Part shown: one piece after another, positions 10,571 through 18,871 of the stretch
Position numbering within the stretch: the first letter of the stretch is position 1
Layout of the letters: every line of letters begins with the position of its first letter
Notes under the pieces: generated by a model
Told to the model about the DNA's origin: nothing
Seen by the model: only the letters and a program-made list of their open reading frames with translations
Databases searched by the model: none
Position numbers and translations under genes: made by a program
Assembly (NCBI GenBank): GCA_903875135.1
Contig: CAIQUZ010000094.1
Span: 1 to 64,000, forward strand
Length of the DNA: 64,000 nucleotides
Reading direction: 5' to 3'
From: an uncultured beta proteobacterium
GTDB lineage: Bacteria > Pseudomonadota > Gammaproteobacteria > Burkholderiales > Burkholderiaceae

Positions 10571-10640
10571 TAATCTATTTTTACTCTGTAATGATGCGTT
10601 ATATTTCAATCACAATAATATTCGCTATGTTGGACACTTT

Positions 10641-11270
10641 ATGACGAATCTATTTCTTTCCAACCTTCGTAAAGAATGTATTCAACAGCGCATCTTGATT
10701 CAACAGGATACGCAAAAGTATTTAACGGTTAAAAAACGACTAAACACGTCTATTTTAATAGGTTTAAGTGAATTACAAGCGATCACGAGTACCCCTATAC
10801 AAAATCTTGGATTTTATTGGCCAATAAAAGGAGAGCCTGATATGAGGGACGCTTTGCTGCAATGGCAAAATGAACAACCTTCTCGAACCTTGGCATTGCC
10901 TATAACTAAGAAATCTGAGCCATTGATCTTCAAGGAATGGGGCCTAGATACACAGATGATGCCTGGGCTTGCCAATATTCCAGAGCCACAAAATAACCTT
11001 CCCGTTGAGGTGGACGCTATTATTGCCCCTTGTGTTGCTTGGCGCAATGAGAATCATCAAATTTGGCGCCTAGGTTATGGTGGTGGATATTATGACCGTA
11101 CATTATTCAGCTACTCACACTCCCAACGACGTCCTTGGTTAATTGGTGTCGCATTGGATGAGCAGGAGTTGAATTCAAGTCATTGGAAAATTCATGCGCA
11201 AGACTATCCATTGGATGCGTTGATTACGCAATCCTCTTGTCGCATTTCTGCATCTTTAAAGAGTCTTTAA
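10641..11270 (+). CDS. 5-formyltetrahydrofolate cyclo-ligase
   Basis: ATP-dependent enzyme that converts 5-formyl-THF (folinate) to 5,10-methenyl-THF. The 209-residue protein shows the family motifs FYWPIKGEPDMR near residue 55 and the glycine-rich LGYGGGYYDRTL near the C-terminus. The gene diverges from the transglycosylase with only about 70 bases between starts. Its TAA shares an A with the ATG of the next gene (TAATG), so the two are probably translationally coupled. No 6S RNA gene precedes it, unlike in E. coli. Confidence 0.93.
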   Translation: MTNLFLSNLRKECIQQRILIQQDTQKYLTVKKRLNTSILIGLSELQAITSTPIQNLGFYWPIKGEPDMRDALLQWQNEQPSRTLALPITKKSEPLIFKEWGLDTQMMPGLANIPEPQNNLPVEVDAIIAPCVAWRNENHQIWRLGYGGGYYDRTLFSYSHSQRRPWLIGVALDEQELNSSHWKIHAQDYPLDALITQSSCRISASLKSL

Positions 11271-11803
11271 TGGACATTGCCAGACGGAGCTCATTCATTT
11301 ATTTTCCAATGGGGCTCCTCGGTTTACTTTTGTCTCAATCCTCGCCGGCAACGAGTCCCTTCTTTTTACCTGTTTTTATGATTCAACAATATTTACAAAT
11401 AAAGTCACCCTTTATCAAAAATATACTTATTGTTGAGCTTATCTTTTCAAATCCGAATATAAGTCTAACCAAAAAAAATCAACGTATTTTTTTAACCGTA
11501 AATATCCGTGTAACGGTACCCAATAATCGTCCAGTCAACGGAAAAATGAGTTTAAGCTCCTCATTTTTCTACGATGCTATCTCTCATAAAATATTTCTGA
11601 AAGATCCTTTATTAAATCAAATGGCTATTGATGGGGTTGATGAAGCCGGCCAAAAACTATTGACGCAACTAAACCCTTTTATCGGTGAGTTATTCAATAA
11701 CGCGCCTATTTACGAATTGAGTAAAACCGATTTAACTTATTTTCCAAAACCTCCAAGCTCTATAGAGCTTGAAGATGACGGCGTTCTATTTCGCTTTAAC
11801 TAA
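11270..11803 (+). CDS. DUF1439-like exported protein
   Basis: A 177-residue protein with an N-terminal hydrophobic stretch (FPMGLLGLLLSQSSPATS), then a domain resembling the DUF1439/YceB family: alternating beta strands with ILIVELIFSNPNISL and FLTVNIRVTVPNNRPVNGK. These are secreted or lipid-anchored proteins of unknown function; I see no clear lipobox cysteine. The start is the ATG overlapping the stop of the cyclo-ligase gene. A longer frame from 11183 would run inside that gene and is less likely. Its last 8 bases overlap metF tail to tail. Confidence 0.7.
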   Translation: MDIARRSSFIYFPMGLLGLLLSQSSPATSPFFLPVFMIQQYLQIKSPFIKNILIVELIFSNPNISLTKKNQRIFLTVNIRVTVPNNRPVNGKMSLSSSFFYDAISHKIFLKDPLLNQMAIDGVDEAGQKLLTQLNPFIGELFNNAPIYELSKTDLTYFPKPPSSIELEDDGVLFRFN

Positions 11804-12641
11804 CCTTGAGCTGCTGAACAATCGCAATAGTTGGGTCTGCTTGATTCAATGTGTAGAAATGAAGTCCCGGAGCACCGCCAGCGATTAATTGATGGCATAA
11901 ATCCGTTACCACCTCTAAGCCATAGGCTTTAATGGAGGCGGTGTCATCTCCAAAACTCTCCAATCGTTTACGTAACCATCTTGGTATTTCAGCTCCACAA
12001 GCATCTGAAAAGCGAATTAACTGCGAGCTACTAACAATCGGCATAATGCCTGGAACAATAGGAATATCAATATCGTAACTTTGTACATCTTCCAGGAACT
12101 GAAAATAAGCATCTGAATTAAAAAAGTACTGCGTTATAGCTGAGTCAGCCCCACAGCGAACTTTATTGACAAACTTATCAATATCATCAGCCGCAGATAC
12201 CGCTTGTGGATGAAACTCTGGGTACGCTGCAACTTCAATATGAAACCAATCTCCCATCGTTTCACGAATATATTCCACTAATTCATTAGCATGGTGAAAC
12301 TCGCCATAGTGGCCCATTCCGGAAGGTAAGTCGCCTCGCAAGGCGACGATTCGTTTGATCCCCACCTCTTGATAATGCTTTAATAAATTGAAGATATTTT
12401 CTTTTGAACTGCCTACACAGGATAAATGTGGCGCAACAATGAGACCTTCTTCACGGATCTGTTTTACTACATGTAGTGTTCCCTCTTGAGTGGAGCCGCC
12501 TGCGCCAAAAGTGACCGAACAAAAGCTTGGTGCAATTTCTTGCACCAAGCGGGTTCTGACAGCTCGTAACTTTTCAACGCCCTCGGATGACTTGGGCGGA
12601 AAAAACTCTACACTCAGTTCGATACTCTCTAACAAGTTCAT
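11796..12641 (-). CDS. metF: Methylenetetrahydrofolate reductase
   Basis: Reduces 5,10-methylene-THF to 5-methyl-THF, the methyl donor for methionine synthesis, using FAD. The sequence has SVEFFPPKSSEGVEKL at the start of the TIM barrel, FCSVTFGAGGSTQEGT, and the flavin/folate-site segments RGDLP and AAYPEFHP. The ATG at 12641 gives 281 residues and puts the gene 4 bases after ahcY; a longer frame to 12713 would overlap ahcY and is unlikely. As second gene in the ahcY transcript it should share the SAH riboswitch. Confidence 0.95.
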   Translation of the reverse strand: MNLLESIELSVEFFPPKSSEGVEKLRAVRTRLVQEIAPSFCSVTFGAGGSTQEGTLHVVKQIREEGLIVAPHLSCVGSSKENIFNLLKHYQEVGIKRIVALRGDLPSGMGHYGEFHHANELVEYIRETMGDWFHIEVAAYPEFHPQAVSAADDIDKFVNKVRCGADSAITQYFFNSDAYFQFLEDVQSYDIDIPIVPGIMPIVSSSQLIRFSDACGAEIPRWLRKRLESFGDDTASIKAYGLEVVTDLCHQLIAGGAPGLHFYTLNQADPTIAIVQQLKVS

Positions 12642-12645
12642 CGAC

Positions 12646-14079
12646 TTAATAACGATAGTGATTTGATTTGAAAGGACCTTCTTTACTAACGCCAATATAG
12701 TTTGCCTGCTCATCTGTCAACACCGTTAATTGTGCATTCAGAGTTTTTAACTGTAATATGGCAACTTTTTCATCTAGGTGCTTTGGTAATGTATAAACAC
12801 CAATTGGATACTCATTGGTATGAGCCTTAGTCCATAACTCTATCTGTGCAATGGTCTGATTTGCAAAAGAAGAACTCATTACGTACGATGGATGTCCAGT
12901 GCCACAACCTAAGTTGACTAAACGCCCCTTGGCCAGAAGAATGATTCTTTTTTCTGGTAAGCCGTTCACAGCCGGGAAAATAATATGGTCAACTTGGGGT
13001 TTGATTTCTTCCCATTGATACTTTTCTACGCTTGCTACATCTATTTCATTATCGAAGTGTCCAATATTACAAACAATGGCTTGATTCTTCATCTTGATCA
13101 TGATGTCATGCGTAATGACATGATAATTACCGGTTGCCGTTACGAAGATGTCTGCCTTGTCTGCAGCGTAATCCATCGTTACCACACGATATCCTTCCAT
13201 CGCTGCTTGTAGTGCACAAATTGGATCGACTTCAGTTACCCAAACTTGGGCAGATAAAGCTCTTAATGCCTGCGCAGAACCTTTACCTACGTCACCATAA
13301 CCAGCAACCACAGCTACTTTACCAGCAATCATGACGTCTGTTGCGCGCTTAATCGCATCGACCAAAGACTCACGGCAACCATATAAATTATCAAATTTAC
13401 TCTTAGTCACAGAGTCATTTACGTTAATTGCTGGGAACTTAAGCTCACCTTTTGCAAACATTTGGTATAGACGATGTACTCCCGTTGTCGTCTCTTCCGT
13501 CACTCCCTTCACCTGCTCTAGACGTACAGAATACCAAGTTGGATCTATGGCTAATTTGGCTTTAATAGAGGCATATAAAATGGTCTCTTCTTCACTCGTC
13601 GGATGAGACAATACGTTAATATCCCTTTCGGCTCGTGCCCCGAGATGCAGTAATAGAGTTGCATCACCGCCATCATCCAAAATCATGTTGGTAAATCCAC
13701 CGTCTGTCCACTCAAAAATTCGATGAGTAAAGTCCCAGTACTGCTCTAATGTTTCACCTTTAATCGCGAAGACTGGAGTTCCATTTGCAGCGATTGCTGC
13801 AGCGGCATGATCTTGCGTTGAATAAATATTGCAAGATGCCCAACGAATTTGGGCACCAAGCGCTTCTAATGTTTCTATGAGTACAGCCGTTTGAATCGTC
13901 ATGTGTAAGGAGCCAGTAATGCGCGCACCTTTTAATGGCTGAGTAGCTTGATACTCTTTACGGATGGCCATCAGGCCGGGCATTTCTGTTTCTGCAATGG
14001 CAATTTCTTTACGACCAAAATCAGATAAGGTGATGTCAGCGATGACATAATCATGTTTTGTAGTTGCTACGGTATTCAT
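12646..14079 (-). CDS. ahcY: S-adenosylhomocysteine hydrolase
   Basis: Splits S-adenosylhomocysteine, the product inhibitor of methyltransferases, to adenosine and homocysteine. The 477-residue protein contains [12 protein letters not shown], the NAD-binding motif [20 protein letters not shown], and the C-terminal tetramer tail SNHYRY. It carries the insertion typical of the longer bacterial and plant type. The start is the ATG at 14079, preceded at 9 bases by GGAG; the open frame continues 18 codons further into the leader without a ribosome site. An SAH riboswitch precedes it. Confidence 0.97.
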   Translation of the reverse strand: MNTVATTKHDYVIADITLSDFGRKEIAIAETEMPGLMAIRKEYQATQPLKGARITGSLHMTIQTAVLIETLEALGAQIRWASCNIYSTQDHAAAAIAANGTPVFAIKGETLEQYWDFTHRIFEWTDGGFTNMILDDGGDATLLLHLGARAERDINVLSHPTSEEETILYASIKAKLAIDPTWYSVRLEQVKGVTEETTTGVHRLYQMFAKGELKFPAINVNDSVTKSKFDNLYGCRESLVDAIKRATDVMIAGKVAVVAGYGDVGKGSAQALRALSAQVWVTEVDPICALQAAMEGYRVVTMDYAADKADIFVTATGNYHVITHDIMIKMKNQAIVCNIGHFDNEIDVASVEKYQWEEIKPQVDHIIFPAVNGLPEKRIILLAKGRLVNLGCGTGHPSYVMSSSFANQTIAQIELWTKAHTNEYPIGVYTLPKHLDEKVAILQLKTLNAQLTVLTDEQANYIGVSKEGPFKSNHYRY

Positions 14080-14136
14080 AAGCTCTCCGAATAATGCTGA
14101 ATTCTTGGGGAGGCTCAATATGATGCCCACCAACCA

Positions 14137-14247
14137 AGAGTTTTAAGGTTAGTGAGCGCCGTTGCCTAGACCCATCAGGGCCCCTCCAAGCCTGGGGTAA
14201 CTGAGATGATTTATCTCAGTTATCCTCGCAACGCTCCTTGGAGATTT
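14137..14247 (-). ncRNA. SAH riboswitch controlling ahcY-metF
   Basis: The leader read on the minus strand matches the SAH riboswitch architecture. It has GGAGCGUUGC at the 5' side and GCAACGGCGCUCACU at the 3' side, which pair to form the closing helix. CUCCAAG (14243-14237) can pair with CUUGGAG (14190-14184) as the second long-range helix. A variable hairpin ACUGAG/CUCAGU fills the middle, and the conserved CCCAGGCUUGG is present. In the known class, SAH binding turns expression on. The element begins about 8 bases after the metK stop codon. No U-run terminator lies between it and ahcY, so control is probably at translation or by an unseen structure. Confidence 0.92.
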
Positions 14248-14253
14248 AATTCG

Positions 14254-14259
14254 ATTATA
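14254..14259 (-). promoter_or_regulatory. Probable -10 element for the ahcY riboswitch transcript
   Basis: A perfect TATAAT on the minus strand overlaps the metK stop codon (14257-14255). A start 7 bases downstream would fall near 14247, exactly at the 5' edge of the SAH riboswitch. The -35 region inside metK is poor (CGCATT at a 17-base spacing), so this rests on the -10 match and position. Confidence 0.5.
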
Positions 14260-15421
14260 AACCGGCTGCAGATTTTAATGCGATGACACGGTCTCTAGCT
14301 TCCCATGTGAACTCAGGTTCTTCTCTACCAAAGTGCCCATAAGCGGCAGTTTTTTGATAGATTGGTCTTAACAAATTCAACATTTTTACAATACCCTTTG
14401 GCCTTAAATCAAAGTGCTCACTGACTAACCTTGAAATTTGCTCATCAGAGATGACGCCAGTTCCATATGTGCTAACCATGACAGAAGTCGGTTTTGCCAC
14501 TCCAATGGCATAAGAAACTTGAACGAGGCATTTTGTTGCAAGACCTGCGGCAACAAGATTTTTCGCAACATATCTTGCCGCATATGCGGCAGAGCGATCA
14601 ACCTTAGAAGGATCCTTGCCGGAGAAAGCGCCACCACCGTGAGGAGCTGCACCACCGTATGTGTCAACAATAATCTTACGCCCCGTAAGGCCACAATCGC
14701 CCTGAGGTCCGCCAATGACAAATCTACCTGTCGGGTTGACTAAGAAATTAATCGATCCTTTAATCAGCTCTTTCGGAAGCACTGGCTTGATAATTTCTTC
14801 GATCACGGCTTCACGTAAAGCGTTGAGTTCAATATCGGGGGAGTGTTGTGTTGATAAAACAACTGTGTCGATTGAATCAGGGCGGCCATCAACATAACGC
14901 AAAGTCACTTGCGACTTTGCATCTGGCCTAAGCCAGTTGAGACGACCATCTCGTCTTAATTGCGACTGACGCTCTACTAAACGATGCGACAAATAAATCG
15001 GCATTGGCATGAGCTCTGGAGTTTCATCCACGGCATATCCAAACATCAGTCCTTGGTCACCGGCACCTTGATCTAGTGGATCGTCTTCGGCATTATTGAC
15101 ACCTTGAGCAATATCTGGACTTTGCTTGTCGTAAGCAACCAAAACTGCGCATCCACGGTAATCGATACCATAGTCAGTATTGTCATACCCTATTTGACGT
15201 AGGGTTTCTCTTGCAACTTTAATGTAATCAACGTTTGCTGTAGTGGTAATTTCCCCAGCTAAAACAACTAAGCCAGTATTGCAAAGCGTTTCGGCCGCGA
15301 CACGTGCCGTTGGGTCTTGCTCAAGAATTGCATCCAGAATGGAATCTGAAATTTGATCTGCGACTTTGTCCGGATGACCTTCAGAAACAGATTCAGAGGT
15401 AAAAAGATAATCATTTGCCAT
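14255..15421 (-). CDS. metK: S-adenosylmethionine synthetase
   Basis: Makes SAM from methionine and ATP. The 388-residue protein starts [19 protein letters not shown], with the conserved histidine at residue 16. It has [10 protein letters not shown], the loop [21 protein letters not shown] shortened in no obvious way, and [20 protein letters not shown] for ATP and metal binding. The ATG at 15421 has GGAG 6-9 bases upstream; the frame stays open for 28 more codons through the leader but this is not expected to be translated. A promoter, a structured leader and a terminator-like hairpin precede it. Confidence 0.97.
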   Translation of the reverse strand: MANDYLFTSESVSEGHPDKVADQISDSILDAILEQDPTARVAAETLCNTGLVVLAGEITTTANVDYIKVARETLRQIGYDNTDYGIDYRGCAVLVAYDKQSPDIAQGVNNAEDDPLDQGAGDQGLMFGYAVDETPELMPMPIYLSHRLVERQSQLRRDGRLNWLRPDAKSQVTLRYVDGRPDSIDTVVLSTQHSPDIELNALREAVIEEIIKPVLPKELIKGSINFLVNPTGRFVIGGPQGDCGLTGRKIIVDTYGGAAPHGGGAFSGKDPSKVDRSAAYAARYVAKNLVAAGLATKCLVQVSYAIGVAKPTSVMVSTYGTGVISDEQISRLVSEHFDLRPKGIVKMLNLLRPIYQKTAAYGHFGREEPEFTWEARDRVIALKSAAGL

Positions 15422-15526
15422 ATAAACTCCAAAAAAAAGTTCGACAACACGTGCCGAACTGCCTATACGGCGACGCTTTAGCAGAATTTTTGGTTCGCCC
15501 TGCAAGTTGTCTTAACTCGGCGATGT
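15422..15526 (-). promoter_or_regulatory. Structured metK leader, candidate riboswitch/attenuator
   Basis: About 105 nt lie between the predicted transcript start (near 15526) and the metK ATG. On the minus strand a UCGCC copy at 15522-15518 and another at 15473-15469 can each pair with one GGCGA at 15498-15494, so the two pairings exclude each other. The first lies at the base of a long hairpin closed by GAGUU/AACUU. A GCAG beside GGCGA can also pair with CUGC further on, giving an H-type pseudoknot with the second pairing. The leader ends in an intrinsic terminator. I do not recognise a named riboswitch class. Confidence 0.6.
15431..15460 (-). terminator. Intrinsic terminator directly upstream of metK (attenuator)
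   Basis: On the minus strand AGTTCGGCA (15460-15452) and TGTCGAACT (15446-15438) form a 9-bp stem with one G-U pair and a 5-nt loop, followed by eight T residues (15438-15431). The T run ends immediately before the GGAG ribosome site of metK. As it lies downstream of the metK promoter and inside its leader, premature termination would regulate metK rather than end another gene. Confidence 0.8.
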
Positions 15527-15531
15527 CTAAT

Positions 15532-15560
15532 AGTATAACTCTTGTTATCATTTTTATCAA
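15532..15560 (-). promoter_or_regulatory. Sigma70-type promoter of metK
   Basis: On the minus strand TTGATA (15560-15555) and TATACT (15537-15532) are separated by exactly 17 bases, a near-consensus sigma70 promoter. The start is expected near 15526, about 105 bases before the metK ATG. The promoter lies in the gap shared with the divergent acyltransferase gene. Confidence 0.75.
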
Positions 15561-15591
15561 ACCTCCCCTTTTTTTGCATATCATAGAGGGA

Positions 15592-16434
15592 ATGCGTTGG
15601 CTTACGAACATCCTCGGTTACTTGCCTCTTAAATATCTACAATATGTAGGTTCTTTTATGGGGCTATTGACCTATTACTTTTCTGCAAGAGATAAAGAAC
15701 TTATCTTAGCCAATTTGTCATTGGCTAAAGAGCAATATCACTTTAAGGCATCACCCGTAGAAGTGGCTAAGTCCGCTGGGAAGATGTTAACGGATAGTCT
15801 TTGGATTTGGAAACATCCTGAAAACGCACTTGCATTAACGGAACTCATCAACTGGGAAGTTGTCGAGCGCGCCATTAATGAAGGTCGTGGATTACTTATG
15901 CTAACCCCGCACCTCGGAACCTTTGAAATGATTCCACGAGTTTTAGCAGAACATTTTCCAGCAACCATTATCTATAAACCAGCAAAACAACAATGGCTCA
16001 ATACCTTAATTGAAGAGGGACGCTCTCATCCAAGAATGAACTTTGTCCCCGCCAACATGCAAGGGGTTCGACAAATTGCGCGCGCTCTGACTCGTGGCGA
16101 GGCCGTGGGCATCTTACCCGACCAAGTTCCTGGAAATGGCGAAGGAGTCTGGGCTTCTTTTTTTGGACGGCCTGCCTATACCGCAGTTCTTCCTGCCAAG
16201 ATTGCCTTAAAAAATAATATTCCCACTATTGTTTTTTCTGCAATCCGTAAGCCTGAAGGTAAAGGCTGGTCCATTTATGCAACAAGGATCACTGAACCCT
16301 TTCAAGCGGACCCTTTATTAGCCGCTAGACAATTAAACCTCTTTTTAGAGCAACTCATTATTAAAGATCCAGAACAATATTTGTGGATGTACAACAGATA
16401 TAAACAACCAATTGGTGCACCACCTCCAGAATGA
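15592..16434 (+). CDS. Lipid A biosynthesis acyltransferase (LpxL/HtrB family), copy 1
   Basis: Transfers a secondary acyl chain onto the lipid A precursor at the inner membrane. It has an N-terminal hydrophobic segment, the catalytic HX4E motif in TPHLGTFEMI, and GILPDQVPGNGEGVWASFFG followed by the small-residue PAYT typical of the LpxL family. The ATG at 15592 follows AGAGGGA closely and gives 280 residues. An in-frame ATG at 15523 would add an extra hydrophobic N-terminus and cannot be ruled out. Overlaps the next paralogue as ATGA. Confidence 0.88.
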   Translation: MRWLTNILGYLPLKYLQYVGSFMGLLTYYFSARDKELILANLSLAKEQYHFKASPVEVAKSAGKMLTDSLWIWKHPENALALTELINWEVVERAINEGRGLLMLTPHLGTFEMIPRVLAEHFPATIIYKPAKQQWLNTLIEEGRSHPRMNFVPANMQGVRQIARALTRGEAVGILPDQVPGNGEGVWASFFGRPAYTAVLPAKIALKNNIPTIVFSAIRKPEGKGWSIYATRITEPFQADPLLAARQLNLFLEQLIIKDPEQYLWMYNRYKQPIGAPPPE

Positions 16435-17327
16435 TGAATATTTTTAATCACCTATTGAACTATGTTTTATTGGGGGTTTTGTATATTCTGAAATCCCTTC
16501 CCGTAAAAGTGAATCATTGGATTGGGGACCTACTTGGCACCCTCGCATCAAAACTACCCATTGAAAGAAAAAAAGTCGTTGATATTAATTTGAAGCTTTG
16601 CTTTCCAGAACTGTCCGATCAGCAGCGTCAATCATTAGCACTTGAGCATTGGAAACTATTTGGCAGATCAATTACCGAACGAGGATACTTATGGTTAGGT
16701 TCAAAAGAACAAATCCGAAAATTGGTCCACATTGTTTCTGAAGTAGATTTAACTGATGGCCAACCCAGAATGTTTTTTAGCATGCATCTCATGGGTATTG
16801 AGGCTGGTCTCATTGGCGCCTCATTGTATGCTTCGGATCTTGGTATTCAAGATCCGATTACCCTTTACATCAAAATGAAAAATGACTTTTTTGATGTGAA
16901 AATCAAATCATGGCGCGAACGATTTGGGGCCAAAATGATGCTCAGACAAAATGGTCGAGCTCTCATTCGAGCCATTAAATCTCATCAAGCTGTCATCATC
17001 TCTCCAGATATGGATCTTGGTTTGCAAGACTCTATCTTCGTACCATTTTTTGGCGTTCCTACCTGCACCGTGACATCGATCTCACGGTTTGCACATCTAA
17101 CACAAGCACAGGTTTGTCCGATGGTGACAACCCTCAACCCGGATGGCAATTCCTATACTTGTCGAATCGGAATGCCTCTGGAAAATTTTCCATCCAATGA
17201 TGAGGCTCAAGATACGCTTCGCTTAAATCAATTTTTTGAAGCTCAAATCAAGCCTCGTCCGCAGGAGTATTATTGGGTGCATAAACGTTTTAAAAATCGT
17301 CCAGAAGGTCAAGCAAGGTATTACTAA
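16431..17327 (+). CDS. Lipid A biosynthesis acyltransferase (LpxL/HtrB family), copy 2
   Basis: Second member of the late acyltransferase family, 298 residues. The HX4E motif lies in SMHLMGIEAG, and ISPDMDLGLQDSIFVPFFG corresponds to the PDQ/FFG region of copy 1. Two ATGs (16431 and 16434) are possible starts; both overlap or adjoin the stop of copy 1, so the pair is translationally coupled. One copy likely adds the first secondary acyl group and the other the second, but which is which cannot be told from sequence. dapF overlaps its stop codon. Confidence 0.88.
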   Translation: MMNIFNHLLNYVLLGVLYILKSLPVKVNHWIGDLLGTLASKLPIERKKVVDINLKLCFPELSDQQRQSLALEHWKLFGRSITERGYLWLGSKEQIRKLVHIVSEVDLTDGQPRMFFSMHLMGIEAGLIGASLYASDLGIQDPITLYIKMKNDFFDVKIKSWRERFGAKMMLRQNGRALIRAIKSHQAVIISPDMDLGLQDSIFVPFFGVPTCTVTSISRFAHLTQAQVCPMVTTLNPDGNSYTCRIGMPLENFPSNDEAQDTLRLNQFFEAQIKPRPQEYYWVHKRFKNRPEGQARYY

Positions 17328-18193
17328 TGCAACTTCAATTTACTAAAATGCAGGGTACTGGAAATGACTTCATCGTCATCGATGCTATCCATCAAGACAT
17401 CTCCCACTTGACACAAGCTCATTGGAGAGCATTAGCCGACCGCAAGTTTGGTGTTGGGGCGGATCAAATTTTAATCGTGGATAAAGCAACTACTGGTGAT
17501 GCTGATTTTAAATACCGTATTTTTAATCACGATGGCACAGAGGTTGAACAATGTGGAAACGGTTCACGTTGTTTTGTTCGCTTCGTTAGGGAAAAAGGTC
17601 TTACTCAAAAAAAGGAGATTCGGGTTGAGGTTGCCCACACCATATTGACTCTGACGGAACTTGATGATGGGCGTGTAAAAGTTAATATGGGCTCTCCTAT
17701 CTTGGAGCATCATTTGATTCCATTTAAGGCCAATGGCTTTTCCACGCGCAACATTGGGCAGACTCAAGAATATGCATTGCCCGTATCCGATCATCAGATT
17801 TGGGTAACGCCTGTATCCATGGGGAATCCTCATGCTGTTCAATTTGTTCCCTCGGTTGATTTAGCCCCATTATCTAGCCAAGGACCGTTAATCGAGCATC
17901 ACCTTGCATTTCCTCAATACGTTAATGCTGGTTTTGTCGAAATCGTCAACCGACAAATCATCAAAATTAGGGTCTTCGAAAGAGGTGCCGGAGAGACTCT
18001 GTCTTGCGGTACCGGCGCTTGTGCCGCCGTTGTGGCGGGTATTTTACAAAATCGACTGGATTCACCGGTACTTGTTAAAACAAGGGGAGGGGATCTGGAG
18101 ATTGAATGGGGGGTAGAACTGCATGGCACCTTGGCGATGGTCATGATGACGGGCCCAGCCGCTACAGTTTTTGAAGGAAAAATGGAAGTTTAA
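17327..18193 (+). CDS. dapF: Diaminopimelate epimerase
   Basis: Converts LL- to meso-diaminopimelate for lysine and peptidoglycan. The PLP-independent catalytic cysteine pair is visible: C76 in EQCGNGSRC and C227 in GAGETLSCGTGACA. The N-terminal QGTGNDFIVID is typical. The 288 residues are normal length. Its ATG shares a base with the TAA of the upstream acyltransferase (TAATG), so it is the last gene of a lipid A acyltransferase-dapF operon. Confidence 0.97.
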   Translation: MQLQFTKMQGTGNDFIVIDAIHQDISHLTQAHWRALADRKFGVGADQILIVDKATTGDADFKYRIFNHDGTEVEQCGNGSRCFVRFVREKGLTQKKEIRVEVAHTILTLTELDDGRVKVNMGSPILEHHLIPFKANGFSTRNIGQTQEYALPVSDHQIWVTPVSMGNPHAVQFVPSVDLAPLSSQGPLIEHHLAFPQYVNAGFVEIVNRQIIKIRVFERGAGETLSCGTGACAAVVAGILQNRLDSPVLVKTRGGDLEIEWGVELHGTLAMVMMTGPAATVFEGKMEV

Positions 18194-18326
18194 AGGGTTT
18201 AATCAACTGTAAAACGCTTTTTATATGATTTTTAACAAATATTTCACATGGATACTTTAAATTAACTAAGTCAATTAAGTCATGACTAATGCTGAACGGT
18301 TGTTTAGCGCAACATAAAGGTTTTTT

Positions 18327-18821
18327 ATGTCCAAATACAACATTTTATTTGTTTGCACCCATAATTCTGCTAGGTCAGTCATTGCTGAAGCGGTGGCTTC
18401 CACCCTTTATAGTGATCGTTTTGTTGGTTTTTCTGCAGGACTTCATCCGCAAGACCAGATCAACCCCTATGCTTTAGAAATAACCGATGAGTTAGGCCGC
18501 CCTAGAGATCAAATAAGAAGTAAAAGTTGGGAGGAGTTTGCCGAGCCCAATGCACCCGTGATGCACTTTATTATCTATTTGTACGACCCTCTCATTGGGG
18601 AAGCCATTCCACACATTCCAGGCAATCCAGCAAGTGCGTATTGGACCTTTCCTGACCCATCAAGCTTAGGTGAAGGTAACGAGGCTGTCGTGCGCAGAGC
18701 AATGCGGTCCATCATGGTCGGCCTCAAGAAACGTATTGAAATTTTAGCGTCAATGCCTTTAGAAACGATTTCTTCCATCGCGTTACAGAAAAAACTTGCT
18801 GAAATTAATCAGACCGTCTAA
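18327..18821 (+). CDS. ArsC/low-molecular-weight phosphatase-fold protein
   Basis: A 164-residue protein with the CX5R loop of the LMW tyrosine phosphatase/arsenate reductase fold: C10-THNSA-R16 directly after the first strand NILFV. Family members are arsenate reductases or phosphatases. The extra cysteines that thioredoxin-coupled ArsC needs near residues 80-90 are absent (this region reads YLYDPLIGE), so it would need glutathione/glutaredoxin or may be a phosphatase. No arsR, arsB or acr3 gene is adjacent. It has its own start with AAAGG 7-10 bases before the ATG and a 130-base upstream gap. Confidence 0.75.
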   Translation: MSKYNILFVCTHNSARSVIAEAVASTLYSDRFVGFSAGLHPQDQINPYALEITDELGRPRDQIRSKSWEEFAEPNAPVMHFIIYLYDPLIGEAIPHIPGNPASAYWTFPDPSSLGEGNEAVVRRAMRSIMVGLKKRIEILASMPLETISSIALQKKLAEINQTV

Positions 18822-18833
18822 AACTCTTGAAGA

Positions 18834-18871
18834 ATCAATATGGCGTCTTCATTCATTGACGCCATATTGAT
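18834..18871. repeat. Perfect 14-bp inverted repeat over the pyrE stop codon
   Basis: Arms 18834-18847 and 18858-18871 are exact reverse complements around a 10-base loop. One arm covers the last codons of pyrE. It lies between the convergent arsC-like and pyrE genes. Neither strand shows a T run after the stem, so it is not a standard intrinsic terminator; it could protect 3' ends or bind a protein. Confidence 0.7.
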
